64,000 nucleotides of DNA from Siphonodentalium dalli (GCA_032622095.1 CP136066.1:150796224-150860223); one strand, 5' to 3'; positions 1-11,621 are shown, counted from the first letter of the stretch. Notes: generated by a model not told the origin, from the sequence alone. Program-made: numbers and translations.

Positions 1-1200
1 TTCTCTCATAATTTCCGGGATGGTGCAGGCGTTTAAATGTTTTCACTGACCTGGGTGATATTGTAGATCACATGCAAGTTCACAGATCACGGACAATGTG
101 AGTTGCGCTATTTGGAAAAGTTTTTGGACCATGCGACAGGGACAGAGAAATACGCGCTGAAAGTTCATCGTGGTGTCATTCCAACAGACCTAGTCTCAGA
201 GGGGAGAAAGGTCGATGTTAATGACGAGTCAATATACATTGCCAATGTGAAATCAAAAGTAAAAAAACTCAACACACCTGTCAAGCGAAAACTAAACTAT
301 GAATCAGAACTAGTTGATGAACAAGAAGACAGTTCAATGGATGATACCAGTGGCAGTAGTATCCCAATAGACGAAACGGAATTTGAAGTTGAGATTGAGT
401 ACAACAGTTAGAAGGTAGGGGCATGTCGATCTGTATGTGGAGATGAATCGACTGATCGCTCATGGCTCACTGCCCTTAGACAATATATTTTATTTGTTAT
501 TCTTGGACTTAATCCGGTTATTTTCTTTGCCAACTACATCGATGATGCGATTTCCAAGAGAAACTAAAATGTTCTGGTTAGCTGGATATCGGCTATTTCA
601 AGGAAAATTTCTTCGTTTCATGCGGGGTCCTCAACACATTGGCTACATAACTCAAGGATTAACAGAGAAAAACTACTATGACCCTCTAACAGCTAAGCTG
701 AATTTTGCCGTACCTCATAGACTCAACCTTATGACAAAGGACCAAGAATCTAAAAAAAAACAATTGTTCTTAAGAATCTAAGAGTTATCTTCCTGGTATT
801 CATGTTTTCGCCAAGACATTATCCAGCAAGTAGCACATGTGTTTGGAAAAAATAGTTAAGATAGCAGTCGACGGAAAAAAGATATGCAGAGGAAAAGGCA
901 AAGTTCTTGGTGATGTTGATTGTTGGGGAAGAGAAACCGAGCCAACTCTGGAAGACAGACGGAAAACACTGGAGAAGGACAAAGAAGCAGTATCAAGATG
1001 TTTGCAAATTATAGAAGATTGTGAGGCCTGTGGAATCGATGACTTGGAGTCAGTCTTGTCTTCTGCATCTTCGGAATTAGTCGAGATAATACAACACATC
1101 ATCACAAGACTCGTTGAGACCAACATGATTCTAAAAGCTAATGCCAACTCTGCGACGCAATTAATACAATACGAAACAACTAAGGCTACGTCATAATAAA
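1..1200 (+). pseudogene. Decayed gene of an unrecognised family, 3' part
   Basis: Three coding-like blocks lie in order in three frames: about 67-411, 437-781 and 798-1196. The first ends in an acidic Ser/Glu/Asp-rich tail. The second has a dense aromatic/basic stretch (FWLAGYRLFQGKFLRFM) that reads like a real protein. The third carries DGKKICRGKGKVLGDVDCWG followed by PTLEDRR and a helical tail. No ATG opens the first block, stops occur at about 34 and 64, and an in-frame TAG precedes the third block, so the unit is not intact. Co-linear blocks separated by frameshifts suggest one old multi-copy gene or transposon passenger rather than three genes; separate exons are the alternative. I do not recognise the family and assign no function. 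Confidence 0.4.
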
Positions 1201-1830
1201 ATGATATTTGCACCTGACGTAAATTTTTATACGATATGTTTAGTCATGATCAATATCAGTCCCATATATGTTTGAAGAATGTCCTGAGAATAACACCGCC
1301 TAAACCTGCTAAAATACCAGCATATATGAAGGTTTAATTTCAGCTATCATCCGGTCTTTGAAAGCTTTTTCCCGATCATACCATGTTTTCTCATTGCTAT
1401 ATTCGTGCCATGTTTTCTCGGTAGTGCCGTCCGTCAAACTAAATTTTCACCAAGAAATATAGCTTTGTTGGTTGGGTTTACGCACCCAAATCGATTCTCA
1501 ATATATTTGCCTATAATTTCAATTGGTTTCCCGAAGTAAAGGTCTTGGTTTGCAAAAGTTATGGAGATTTAAACAGGAATTTTACCTTTTTCGAGGCAAA
1601 AGCTGTGATAAAAGTATTGAAGGGACGCGATTATGCGGTATTATTAACTAGGCAATCATACTTGCTGTTTGTTGGGTCCTTTGTTCGATGATTAAAGCAA
1701 AAAAACAGTTAAAAAAAATTCATTCTGTGCTTTGACAAACCACGTTTTCCAATCTACCCCTCGTACGGGAATTCCCACGGTTAACAGCTCTACACTGACC
1801 CACAGCAATACACCGATCGGCACACATAGG
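1200..1830. other. Gene-free stretch
   Basis: AT-rich non-coding sequence between the decayed gene and the GC-rich repeats. I see no coding, RNA or repeat signal. Confidence 0.4.
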
Positions 1831-2515
1831 GTGATTACGGCCACTTGCTAATGGCGCTTTCGGCGCACTTTTTGTCGCTTTCGGCGCTTTCGGCGCGCGC
1901 GCCGAAAGCGACAAAATGTGCGCCATTAGCGTTGTTTCGGCGCGCGCCGAAAGCGCCGAAAGCGACAAAACATGCGCCATTACGGCGCACTTTTTGGCGC
2001 TTTCGGCGCTTTCGGCGCGCGCCGAAACAACGCTAATGGCGCACATTTTGTCGCTTTCGGCGCTTTCGGCGCATCGCGCCAAAAGCGACAAAAAGTGCGC
2101 CGAAAGCGCCATTAGCAAGAGGCCGTAATAGGATTCCATAGTATGCGCGCGCGCCGAAACAACGCTAATGGCGCACGCGCGCCGAAAGCGCCGAAAGCGA
2201 CAAAAAGTGCGCCGAAAGCGCCATTAGCAAGTGGCCCTAATAGGATTCCATATTATGGACACAGCACCATTCGTCAGTAAAGTGGTACCACGCATAATTA
2301 TCATCCTATGATTACTGATTTTTGGCGCTTTCGGCGCTTTCGGCGCTTTCGGCGCTTTCGGCGCTTTCGGCGCTTTCGGCGCACCGCGCCGAAAGCGACA
2401 AAATATGCGCCATTAGTGCAATCGGCGCGGTGCGCCATTAGTGCATTCGGCGCGGTGCGCCATTAGCGCGGTGCGCCGAAAGCGACAAAATATGCGCCAT
2501 TAGCGCATGTACAAT
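1831..2515. repeat. GGCGCTTTCGGCGC fold-back repeat cluster, left
   Basis: The stretch consists of units built from GGCGCTTTCGGCGC, GTCGCTTTCGGCGC and GCGCCATTAG in both orientations. One unit at about 1833-2130 begins ATTACGGCCACTTGCTAATG and ends with the inverse, followed by AGGATTCCATA, so it is itself a fold-back. A simple head-to-tail run of GGCGCTTTC occurs at 2323-2385. The G+C content contrasts sharply with the AT-rich surroundings. Open frames across it are by-products of the repeat and are not genes. Confidence 0.8.
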
Positions 2516-3597
2516 TAAGTATGTGATCACCCCAGCAGGGGTGCCGGAAGAGGGGGCAGATGGGGCAGCTGACCCCCTGCCCTTGACCAAGGGGGCGAGC
2601 GGGGGCAGGACTTGCCCTTTTTCTGGAGAAAGAAAATGCTTTTTGTGTGTTTAATCTCATGTTTTTACAGTAAAATGTGACTTTTTTTGTCCAAATACCA
2701 CCAATTTCACAAGGAATATAATTTTTTTGTCAATTTTGTCACAAAACGGCCATAAAAACCGACAAATACCTTTAAAATAGGGATTTTTGCCACAATGAAT
2801 TTATGGTTATTTTTCCGAGTTTGCGGAGAAAATGCCCTCTTTTTTTGCAGAAAAGTGCCCTTTTTGTAGGCTCTGCCCCCCCCCCTGCCCTTGGATGCTT
2901 CCGGTGCCCCTGCACAGATCGGGCATGGCCATATGTACAATGTATAGGCCTATGTATCAATTTTAAAAGGGAGGGGCTGAATTTTGCTGTACATAGACCT
3001 CCAAATGCTATAATTTGTCATTATTCAGATTTAAAATTATTGTGGCCGTGTGGTCCTGGTCCCTCCTTTGTGGGTAGTTAAAGGTACTCAATCCGATCAG
3101 ACGGTCCCAGGGATGTGGCTAGAGGGTCTCCGTTGGGGGTGTCCACCTTGTGAAATTCCAACTGCACCTCCTTGAATCAGAATCAGACAAAACACAAATT
3201 TTACATTATTCCATTTGCACCCCCCCCCCCCCTTGCACCTTAGTGCTCATGCCTAATATCCTAACATCTAGTGGTCTAAATCCAGACAAATGCACACGGC
3301 TATGGACAAGAGACCAGGACACACCGGGCTGACCATTGTTGTTCAACGCAGTGTGAGAAATGTTTTTGAAAACTGTACAAGAAAATCACAAATCCTAGCA
3401 TCTAGACTGGCCTCAACTGAAGCTTGGGTCAGCTGCCCACTCTGCCCCCTCTTCCGGCACCCCTGCTGGGGTGATCACATACTTAATTGTACATGCGCTA
3501 ATGGCGCATATTTTGTCGCTTTCGGCGCACCGCGCTAATGGCGCACCGCGCCGAATGCACTAATGGCGCACCGCGCCGATTGCACTAATGGCGCATA
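2406..3597. mobile_element. Long fold-back element with GC-rich arms
   Basis: About 170 bp at 2406-2575 is repeated in inverse at 3427-3597, including AGCAGGGGTGCCGGAAGAGG and the GGCGC-type repeats beyond it. The arms enclose about 850 bp of unrelated sequence with poly-C tracts near 2877 and 3222. There is no transposase frame, so this is a non-autonomous fold-back element or the remains of one. A 40 bp fragment of the TTAA-type MITE family lies inside at about 3079. Confidence 0.6.
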
Positions 3598-3918
3598 TTT
3601 TGTCGCTTTCGGCGCGGTGCGCCGAAAGCGCCGAAAGCGACAAAAAGTGCGCCGTAATGGCGCATGTTTTGTCGCTTTCGGCGCGCGCCGAAACAACGCT
3701 AATGGCGCACATTTTGTCGCTTTCGGCGCGCGCGCCGAAAGCGCCGAAAGCGACAAAAAGTGCGCCGATCGGCGCACATTTTGTCGCTTTCGGCGCGATG
3801 CGCCGATCGGGCCGAAAGCGACAAAAAGTGCGCCGAAAGCGCCATTAGCAAGTGGCCGTAATAGGATTCCATACGCGCCGAAAGCGACAAAATATGCGCC
3901 GTTACGGCGCACTTTTTG
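3490..3918. repeat. GGCGCTTTCGGCGC fold-back repeat cluster, right
   Basis: Same repeat family as the left cluster, largely in inverse orientation, with a unit end at 3835-3872 (CATTAGCAAGTGGCCGTAAT). It abuts sequence with retrotransposon gag character at 3919, so the cluster may have inserted into that element. Confidence 0.75.
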
Positions 3919-4089
3919 CTGCAGAAGAATTAACTGAACGAATAATTGAAATGATGATCATCACTACGACATTTAATGACTTTCGAAAAGAACTTTTGTC
4001 AAAAGAGCACGGCTACACAATCAAAGATGCGCTACAAAGAGGGTACGAGTAGGAAGCAATGAGTTATCAAAGAAATCACTTAGCAGAAT

Positions 4090-4250
4090 ATATACTGGAC
4101 ACCATAATATTGATACTATTGTTAAGAATCATACAGCTTGTGGAAATTGTGGGCTCAAACATAAGCCTCAACCATGCCCAGCGTTCCATGACACTTGTGA
4201 ATTTTGCCGAGTAAAGGGACATTGGAAGCGTTTTTGCAGGAAGATCGAGA
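4090..4250 (+). pseudogene. gag zinc-knuckle remnant
   Basis: One frame contains a CCHC box, CEFCRVKGHWKRFC, with CX2CX4HX4C spacing, preceded by a second Cys/His cluster. This arrangement is typical of retroelement nucleocapsid domains that bind RNA. The flanking frame is broken by stops. Confidence 0.75.
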
Positions 4251-4749
4251 CAGCGTCAAGATGATCCGCGAAGAAAACCACAACGAAATCGATCTCACTC
4301 TCAGAATCGCAGACGCTCATATAGTAGACGGCGATACACAACTAGACATAATAGAGATAAAAGCCAGAATTATCAAACAAAATCACAAGATGAAATACAT
4401 ATGGATTCGAGAAATAGGCAAGTTCCCAACGACATGCAAAGCCAGCAGTTTTATTGCATCACCCTCAGTGACTTGTCATTTGAAGAGCATAACCGTGTCG
4501 AAGCATATACCACAGTATTGTGGAAAATAAACACAACCAGGTGAAAGTACTGAATGTGATGGTGAACAGGGTGTTGGACATGACAACTATGTTCGACCAC
4601 ATGAATGTGACATACACAATGATATTGAAAAACGATCATATGGATGTGAGATGTCAGAAACTCAAAGGGATAAACGAGAGGACTGCCAAATGCAATCAAT
4701 AAAATTCCCTGATATGTGTAACAACAGAAATGGACAATCACCAACTCAC

Positions 4750-5650
4750 ACGACATCAGTTACATCAATCGCTGATCTTAAAAAACTCTTCCCAGATTGC
4801 TTTGACGGAATTGGTAATTTTAAAGGCGAGGAGGCATTGCATATCAAAACAGGTGCCAATCCTTTCATTGACCACCTAGACGGGTATCTGTGCATGTTGA
4901 ACAGCCTATATATGATGCTTTAAAGAAATTGGAGGAGCAAGGAGTAATTCGGAAAATAAATAACCACACTCAATGGTGTTCATCACTGACTTATGTCACT
5001 AAAACTGATGGGAACCTCGGGATATGCCTGGACCCACAGAAACTCAACAAGCTTTAGAGAGATGTCCGCACAAAATTCCAACTATTGAAGAAATTACACC
5101 TAAGTTTGCCAAAGCCAAAGTTTTCTCAAAATTGGATGCAAAAGCAGGATATAGGTGAATAAAACTGGACACAGAGAGTCAGGAACTGACCACATTTCGA
5201 ACGCCTTTTGGAAGGTGGTGTTGGATGCGCCTCCCATTTGGTTTATGTGTCAGTCAAGCTCTATTTCAGCAACGAATGGATGTAATAATAGAACAATGTG
5301 AATTCTGTGTATGTATAAGCGATGATCTGATCATATACGTCGAAAACGAAGTTCAACTCGACCAGAGACTGTTAAAGTTCATGCAAATTGATTGAAAGGC
5401 TCAATTCAGAGAAGTGCGTTATTAAAACGAACAGCATTTCATTCTTTGGCAGAGTATTCAACACGACCAGAGACTGTTAAAGTTCATGCAAATTGATTGA
5501 AAGGCTCAATTCAGAGAAGTGCGTTATTAAAACGAACAGCATTTCATTCTTTGGCAGAGTATTCACATACAAAGGTGTGTTTCCAGATCCGACAAAAGTC
5601 GAGGACATTAAGCAAATGCCTATTCCCAGAGACAAAAAAAGAGCTTTATG
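4750..5650 (+). pseudogene. Reverse transcriptase domain remnant
   Basis: RT motifs are spread over at least two frames: a KLEEQGVIRKI block, the palm segment RLPFGLCVSQALFQQRMD, and the catalytic box reading ISDDLIIY where active Gypsy enzymes have a Y/F/A-x-D-D box. Stops occur at about 5056, 5156 and 5394. A tandem duplication (5358-5462 repeated at 5463-5565) duplicates the segment just after the catalytic box. The domain cannot be functional as it stands. Confidence 0.8.
5358..5565 (+). repeat. 105 bp tandem duplication inside RT
   Basis: Sequence starting CGACCAGAGACTGTTAAAGT occurs twice back to back, at about 5358-5462 and 5463-5565, nearly unchanged. The high identity suggests the duplication is younger than the decay of the element. 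Confidence 0.85.
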
Positions 5651-6148
5651 TTCTAACTCGCTTCGCTCGAACGAACATAAATGATTTAAAAAATAACAAC
5701 GACTAATGAGATTATATAATATTTATTAGGATAAACTCAGGTCTGCCGCAAACCGGCCCGAAATAACGGTTATGAAAAATAACAATAACAGTATACGAAT
5801 TACCATGCAACGGTCTCAGCCATGTTTGCAATGATCAGCTATTTGAAGGATTGAATGTTAGATGAGAAACGATACATCTCTGACCGAAAATAGCTGTCGC
5901 TTCATGGGTGGGAGGGGAGGGGCTTTAACCTGTGCGTAGAATGGCAAGACTATGCTGTCTTGGCCATGCATGTGGATTCGGGTGATTGATTAGATCCGTG
6001 AATCATGCGATGAATAGGTTCTGAGCTGATACTTGCTGTACACTGATTGATCTGGCCTGATCTAGCTGACCGACGGAGCGTACATCTATAAACCCATATC
6101 ATGCCAAATCCCAATCGTAGTTGCACTTCATTAAATAAATACCTACAT
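5649..6148. mobile_element. ~500 bp insertion splitting RT from RNase H
   Basis: The pol reading stops at 5648 after the conserved MPIPRDKK segment and resumes at about 6150 with LGMVTFLSQHV, which normally follows directly. The intervening ~500 bp has no coding character and no obvious terminal inverted repeats. It may be a SINE or MITE of unrecognised type. Confidence 0.55.
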
Positions 6149-6149
6149 T

Positions 6150-6720
6150 CCTCGGGATGGTTACGTTCTTATCACAACACGTTCAGAATTTTTCTGAACA
6201 TACATCTGTGTTGCGTGACTTGCTGAAACAAGAAGTCCCATTTGAATGGTCGGAAGGCCATACGCATGTGTTCGAGATGATGAAAGAAATCATCGCGGGT
6301 AGTATAGCGTTGCAATACTTTGACCCATCTGCTGAAACTGTTCTCGAAGTTGATGCAACTGAAAGAGGCCTTGGTGCTGCAATTATTCAAAATGGAAACA
6401 TGTAGCATTCGCGAGCAAAGCTTTAACACCCACTCAATCAAACAATTTAGAACAGCAATTTAGAACGTGAGTGTCTTGCTGTAATATTTGGCATCCAGAG
6501 ATTTCAACATTTGTTGTTTGGTAAACATTTTAATACCATCACAAATCACAAACCATTGGAGGTTATTTTCCATAAACCCATTCATACTGCACCACCTAGA
6601 CTCCAACGGATGCTTATCAAGGTGCAGGGGTATGACTTTGATGTTAAATGTCGCCCAGGCAAGGAAATGGTATTGGCTGATGCTCTTCCATATTACCAAA
6701 CATTAATAAAAGTCAGGAAG
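6150..6720 (+). pseudogene. RNase H domain remnant of the Gypsy pol
   Basis: The segment from LEVDATERGLGAAIIQNG through TNHKPLEVIF to the CRPGKEMVLADAL block matches the order of a Gypsy RNase H and connection region. A frameshift lies near 6405-6480 with an additional short duplication (AACAATTTAGAACAGCAATT region). Confidence 0.8.
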
Positions 6721-6939
6721 TCGAACTTGACACACGGGTGGACGTTATCCATTTGGATGTGATTGACGACATTCATTTGGACTTGATGAATTTCTCTCCC
6801 GGCAAGCAAGCTGACTTGCGAACAGAGACAATGCGAGATCTTATTCTCCGTAGCTTGGCAGAATTCATATTTACCGGATGGCCGGATTCGATGTATGAGC
6901 TTCCTGAGGATTTGCGACAGTAATACAGTTATCGTGACG

Positions 6940-7930
6940 AGCTTGCTGTGGAAAATGGCATAATATTCAAAGGGAGACAAGTGTTAATTCCGACATCAAG
7001 ACACAGTGACATTTTAAAACAGTTACACCAGAGCCACCAAGGAATTGAGAAAACAAGAAGGATTGCAAGAGAAAGTGTTTATTGGAATAACATAAATAAG
7101 GACATTGAACTCTTGTGTAAAAATTGTTCATATTGTCAAGAGTTACAACCCCAGCAACAAAAGGGACCGCTCATATCACACGAACGGCCGAGTGGGTTAA
7201 ATTAGGGACTGACCTGTTCGAGATAGATGGCAAAGATTTTCTGATCATCAGTGACTATTTTAGTCGTTATCCAGTTGTGAAAGAATTGCGATCAACCAGT
7301 TCTGATGCAGTTGTTCAAGCAACAAATGAGGTACTGAGCTTACTGTGTGTTCTCTGCATCATAGTGTCGGATAATGATCCATAATATCTCACAAGATATA
7401 ATGAGTTTTGTGCTTCTTGGGGAATACAGCATGTCACAAGCAGTCCGAAATTCCCACAGTCAAATGGTTTTATTCGATACATCAGATTCGATGGTCAGAT
7501 TCGATACATCAAACCAATCATCAAAAAGTGTTTGAAATCTCGGAGCGATATAAATGCAGCACTGCTAAATGTTCGAGCAACGCCGCTCGACAACGTGATG
7601 CCGAGCCCTGCTGAGCTTATGTTTGGCAGACCGATTCCGAGAGTGGTTCCCAGTCAGCGCACCGACCATTCTTGTGTGATATATAGGGATCATATTAAAC
7701 AACAATGTGACAAGTAGGAAAAATATACGACCAGAAATCTAAGAGATTATCACCTTTGCTACAAGGCCAGAAAGTGCGTGTTCTCGATAAGCAGCGCAGG
7801 GTTCCCAGCGGAAATCATCCAGGAAGCAGCAATCGTTCGTACGATATTTAAATGCCAAACGGCAGTGTGCTTACTCGAAACAAGAGTACAAATCAGAGAG
7901 GATACGAATTTGTGCGATGATTCTGGACAG
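6940..7930 (+). pseudogene. Integrase remnant (zinc-binding, core, C-terminal)
   Basis: The HHCC-type zinc-binding domain is seen as LHQSHQGIEKT followed by CKNCSYCQ at about 7020-7140. The catalytic core follows with D at DLFEIDGKDF and D at ISDYFSRYPVVKEL, then the SPKFPQSNG box near 7440-7470. A C-terminal segment with LQGQKVRVLDKQRR lies near 7755-7800. Several frameshifts and a TAG at about 7717 disrupt the frame. Confidence 0.8.
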
Positions 7931-8076
7931 GAAACCGACGTTTTCCCAGTTATTACTTTCAGTCACCACGAAACTGGCAGTTCGCAACCAGTTAAGCCAC
8001 ATGTGTGTGAGACTCGTGACAAGTCACCACCATTGTCAACTCCTGGAAATGATAACGATCAGCATTGCACATCGTA

Positions 8077-8152
8077 AGATGGATAACTCTAAAATCAAGT
8101 GGTTATTATTGTTAACAGTAAGCACTTGATTTTAGAGTTATCCATCTTACAC
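8077..8152. repeat. Perfect hairpin, ~27 bp arms
   Basis: GATGGATAACTCTAAAATCA at 8080 is repeated in inverse up to 8152 with a ~22 bp loop. The arm sequence also occurs inside the TTAA-flanked MITE family, so this is a fold-back derivative of that family at the end of the Gypsy remnant. Confidence 0.8.
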
Positions 8153-8346
8153 CCGCAATTTGTCCGTTTTGATCACGTTTTCTGCCAACTTGTGGGCTAC
8201 ATATCCGAAAATTAATAGATTTCAAAAATCGATATCTAATCACTCTGAGCTTTGATGGGTGGGTTCCTCGACTCGAATCAAATATGTTTTACTCCCAACG
8301 CCAAAGAAATAGTAATATAGGACCCTCTGATCGGATTGAGTACCGT
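8153..8346. mobile_element. TTAA-type MITE, 3' half
   Basis: The sequence matches the right half of the MITE at 20973-21450 (shared GATTCGAGTCGA complement, CTCTGATCGGATTGAGTACC end). The left end is absent here. Confidence 0.7.
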
Positions 8347-9340
8347 GTTAAACTGACAAGTAACATGCGATCACTTACAGTAACAGTAATTTTGCAACAA
8401 ACAAACAAAAATAAATAAAAATTTCAGTGCACGTGATACGGTATATTAATGGAACTTGGACGTATATATAAACCCGTATTATCCCAACTGATTTCACTAA
8501 CTGGATCACGTCGAAGGAAACTCTGAATAAATGTGAACTGAAATGGTAGATGTATAATGTCGTTTAGATCATGATGCCAATTGAGGTTTCTGACATGTAT
8601 AGGTGAGACATCTGTACTCAAATTTGTGAAAACGGAATTATATTATCTATCTACAGGTGTGTTCTGGTGAATGTTGATCCAAAACGGGGGTACATCTGAT
8701 AAAGGCGAAGAACCTCTGAAAACTTTGAAAAAGTAAGACAAGATAATTTATATTCTGAATTAAAACACATTGTGCACTCGGTATTATAGCTACTGCCCAC
8801 GGAATACCACGATTGCCCCCAAAATTATACTATAGTCCACGATTTTCCAAACAGCAACAACTCATATAGGAAATACAAGTAATAAAGTTCATTTCCACTT
8901 CCTACATGTGTAGGCTATTCTCTCCAAAATTCAAATCAAGCCTTATTGGCTATTTTTTTTTTTAATCAGTTTAAAAAGGTAGCCAATTTGGACTCCATCT
9001 TGATTTATTTTAAAAAAAAGACCAAAAAGTGAGATAACAAAACCCACCTAAAAAGTGTTCTCGGAGCATATTATTATTATAATTAGGTGATAAAATACCT
9101 TTACCTGACAATTTTACGGCCTCTCCTCTAAAATCTTGTGTCCATTTTAGAAATTTCCATTTAGAAATATGTTCAATTTTAGACTTGAAAATCAGGAGTC
9201 ACCTTAAGTTATTTACTCAATAATTTCATGTCATCGTATCAAGATCTGAATCCACAAAGACTGACATCAATCATATGATTGTGCCCTATGATATTTAACA
9301 TGTGTGTAGGGCAGGGACGTTGCAGCAGGGGTGGATTGTG
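8347..9340. other. Gene-free stretch
   Basis: AT-rich non-coding sequence. I see no supported gene, RNA or repeat beyond simple A/T runs. Confidence 0.4.
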
Positions 9341-9800
9341 GTGTCTACCACACCCCCACAACTTTGGTCAAAAGTTTCAACAGTTGGAAATTACCTACCT
9401 GACACACCATTAGTTGGATAATTTTACACCAGATATAGGTTGGAATTGTTCTCATTGTTTCATTTTTCAACCAGTAATTAGTTGGCAATGTGTTCTTTTT
9501 TAGACCAACAGTAGCATATTGTTCTACTTTTGGTCAAGAATTTTGAAATGAAATGGCCATCCGGTGAATTTTCGAACAGTTGGAAAGCTTGAGGTACCAG
9601 TTGGAATGTTTCAACCCAAGGTGTGGTCCAAATGAAATTCTGCAAACCAGGGAGTTTGGTCTGGTTCAAGGGGGTGCAGTTGAAATTTCAAGTTGGACAT
9701 GCGCCCCCAATGCGGACCCTTTAGCCACGTCCCGGATGCAGGTACACCGAAACAAACAAGCGCAAAGTCCGGGGCACATGCATACATTCCTCTAGAAAGG
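9340..9800. repeat. Dispersed repeat, copy 1
   Basis: Shares a long stretch with 25780-26020 in the same orientation, including the ATATAGGTT..AATTGTTCTCATT and CAACCAGTAAT blocks. Clear divergence between the copies suggests an old dispersed family. Confidence 0.6.
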
Positions 9801-10089
9801 GTTGATTTGTTTAGTCAAATGTACTGCATGAATTTTTTTTTAAATACAAAATGCTATTCATCAAACCACATTTTTTAGCATTTAAGCCTGCTAAAGCGGA
9901 TTAAACTCGTATTAAGCTATACTAAATTATATTACGCTCATCGAAGCATGCAAGCACAGTTGAAGCAATGAACACTCATACTAAATCCGCGCCTGTTCAG
10001 AAATATGATACAATCGCCATAACCAGTAATCGTATATGGTCACAGCTCTGCAATCTCTGAGGAAGTGTTCCAAAAAATAATATTAGATC
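9800..10089. other. Gene-free stretch
   Basis: Short AT-rich spacer with no feature I can support. Confidence 0.35.
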
Positions 10090-10585
10090 CGTTCTTGTAA
10101 AGTCTGATTTTAGTGTGCCTGTCATTTGCAGAATGAGGTCCCAGAGGGTGAATTTACACAATTTAGTAACGCAATATCCCGCATAGCGACCGAGCATCAC
10201 CAAATTCACCCTCTGGAGACCTCAGTATGCATGGCCTCAGCTGCTATGGGAGACAGACTCAGACTGCATGAGGTTCCCAAATGGTGAATATTGTGATGTA
10301 CAACCATTGGGAACCTCGATTATGCAATGTACCGTGTTGTCTGCCAATTTGGGGATATAGATAAACTAAACTAAAAAAAAATAGAATCTATGTGAAGACG
10401 TTTCTATATATAAATTTGATAATAAAGAAACTATCAAGAGAAAATGAGGCCTAAGCAGAATGAGGTCACCAGAGGTTGAATTTAGTTATGCTAGCCCGCT
10501 ATGCCGGATAGCTTCACTAAATTCACCACCCGGGGATCTCATTCTGCAAATGACAGGCACATGCACTAAACTCAGGCTTGTTCTG
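10090..10585. mobile_element. MITE family D, copy 1
   Basis: Ends carry GTGCCTGTCATTTGCAGAAT and its inverse; just inside each end is a second palindrome built from CAGAGGGTGAATTT and its complement. Related copies lie at 60170-60680 and 62940-63380 in PSMC1 introns. No coding capacity. Confidence 0.8.
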
Positions 10586-10679
10586 TGTCAACATTCGAAC
10601 ACATGTCCAGACTGATACGCAACTCAACTAACGGTTAAAGGGCTTCCCTTTTAGCATGTCACCGTAGCCGAATTCAATT

Positions 10680-10705
10680 CAATTCAATAAATTCAATTCA
10701 ATTTA
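10680..10705. repeat. AATTC microsatellite
   Basis: Short run of AATTCAATTCAATTCAAT-type units with interruptions. Confidence 0.6.
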
Positions 10706-10851
10706 GTTCTTTGATCATCAAATGAAGATATTGCAGAGTTTAAGGTATACGTGGTTCTCGCAGTCTGGGCTTGACGGTTGGCGCAAACTAGAACCCCGAC
10801 ATAGCGGCAATCAGGACTGTAACATTTGCCCATGTTTTGACACCAAATCGC

Positions 10852-11237
10852 CTTATTAAAGTGATGTGAAACACTCCGGTGTGGTGATCAAATGGAAATG
10901 GAGAATAATCTTGTTCAAAGTAGTGAATTTTACAAATAGTATATTCAATTTCACTACACACACCGGCATTCTTATATATGAATTAAATGCAATGACTCTG
11001 GATGGGAAATCGTTTTCGTTAGTTTATCGCCGATATATAGATGCGTCCCGAATCTAGTAGTAAATATTTTCAATTGAGCGTATAGTTCTGAGGATGTTTT
11101 CTATGGAGTGGTATAGTCGATTTGCTTCAAATTTTCGGTGATGTTAGTAGAATGCTACATTCCCCCCAGTTGGCATAAGACCTGAATACTAACTTATCAG
11201 TTTCACCACATGAACAAGTACATAACATGTCTTTAAC
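10852..11237 (-). mobile_element. Dispersed repeat family E, inverse copy
   Basis: The inverse of sequences at 45428-45815 and 59530-59912, sharing TTAAAGTGATGTGAAACACT at one end and GAATGCTACATTCCCC near the other. Non-coding, about 390 bp. Confidence 0.75.
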
Positions 11238-11404
11238 AATTTGTTCTAGTTCGACCCTGCATTTTGACTTCAACGACCAGACTAATATAAATATATATAC
11301 GTAGGTCATGTTCATTATTCTGTTTACTGGTCCGAGTTAAACAGTCGTTAGGTCAAAATAATTGAAGACTTCAACATGAAAATGATATCAAGTTATACAT
11401 AGAT

Positions 11405-11621
11405 TATAAGGCAAACTGTCAAATTCAGGTCAGTGATTTTCAGTCATTTGGCCAAATTGACATATTGACTAAAATAAAAATTCAGTCATTTGGCCAATTT
11501 GACACATTGACTACAAATAAAGTTCCCATTTAGGCAAACTGTCAAATTCAGGGCAGTGAATTTCAGTCATTTGGCCAAATGACTGAAATTTTTAGGCATT
11601 TGGCCAAATGACTGATTTGAC
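11405..11621. repeat. CAGTCATTTGGCCAAATGAC repeat block
   Basis: Several direct and inverted copies of CAGTCATTTGGCCAAATGAC and GGCAAACTGTCAAATTCAGG lie within 220 bp. The central pair near 11566-11620 forms a palindrome. Confidence 0.75.

Larger units (their letters stand above)
3919..8075 (+). mobile_element. Degenerate Ty3/Gypsy-type LTR retrotransposon (gag-pol)
   Basis: Retroelement domains occur in the canonical Gypsy order: gag C-terminal fragment (3919-4050), CCHC zinc knuckle (about 4190-4240), reverse transcriptase (about 4750-5650), RNase H (6150-6720), integrase zinc-binding domain and catalytic core (6940-7650) and an integrase C-terminal tail (7730-7930). RT before integrase is the Ty3/Gypsy order. 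Stops and frameshifts break every domain. There is a ~105 bp tandem duplication in RT and a ~500 bp insertion between RT and RNase H. No long terminal repeats are visible. It is an old, dead copy. Confidence 0.85.

Noticed and set aside
1845-2128. Open frames through the GGCGC repeats (up to 139 codons)
   Set aside because: Ala/Ser/Glu/Arg monotony arises from the repeat in every frame and both strands; no protein character.
3222-3240. CRISPR or telomere-like short repeats (poly-C, GGACGG, CAAA tracts)
   Set aside because: Simple repeats without regular spacers or terminal context; this is eukaryotic nuclear DNA.
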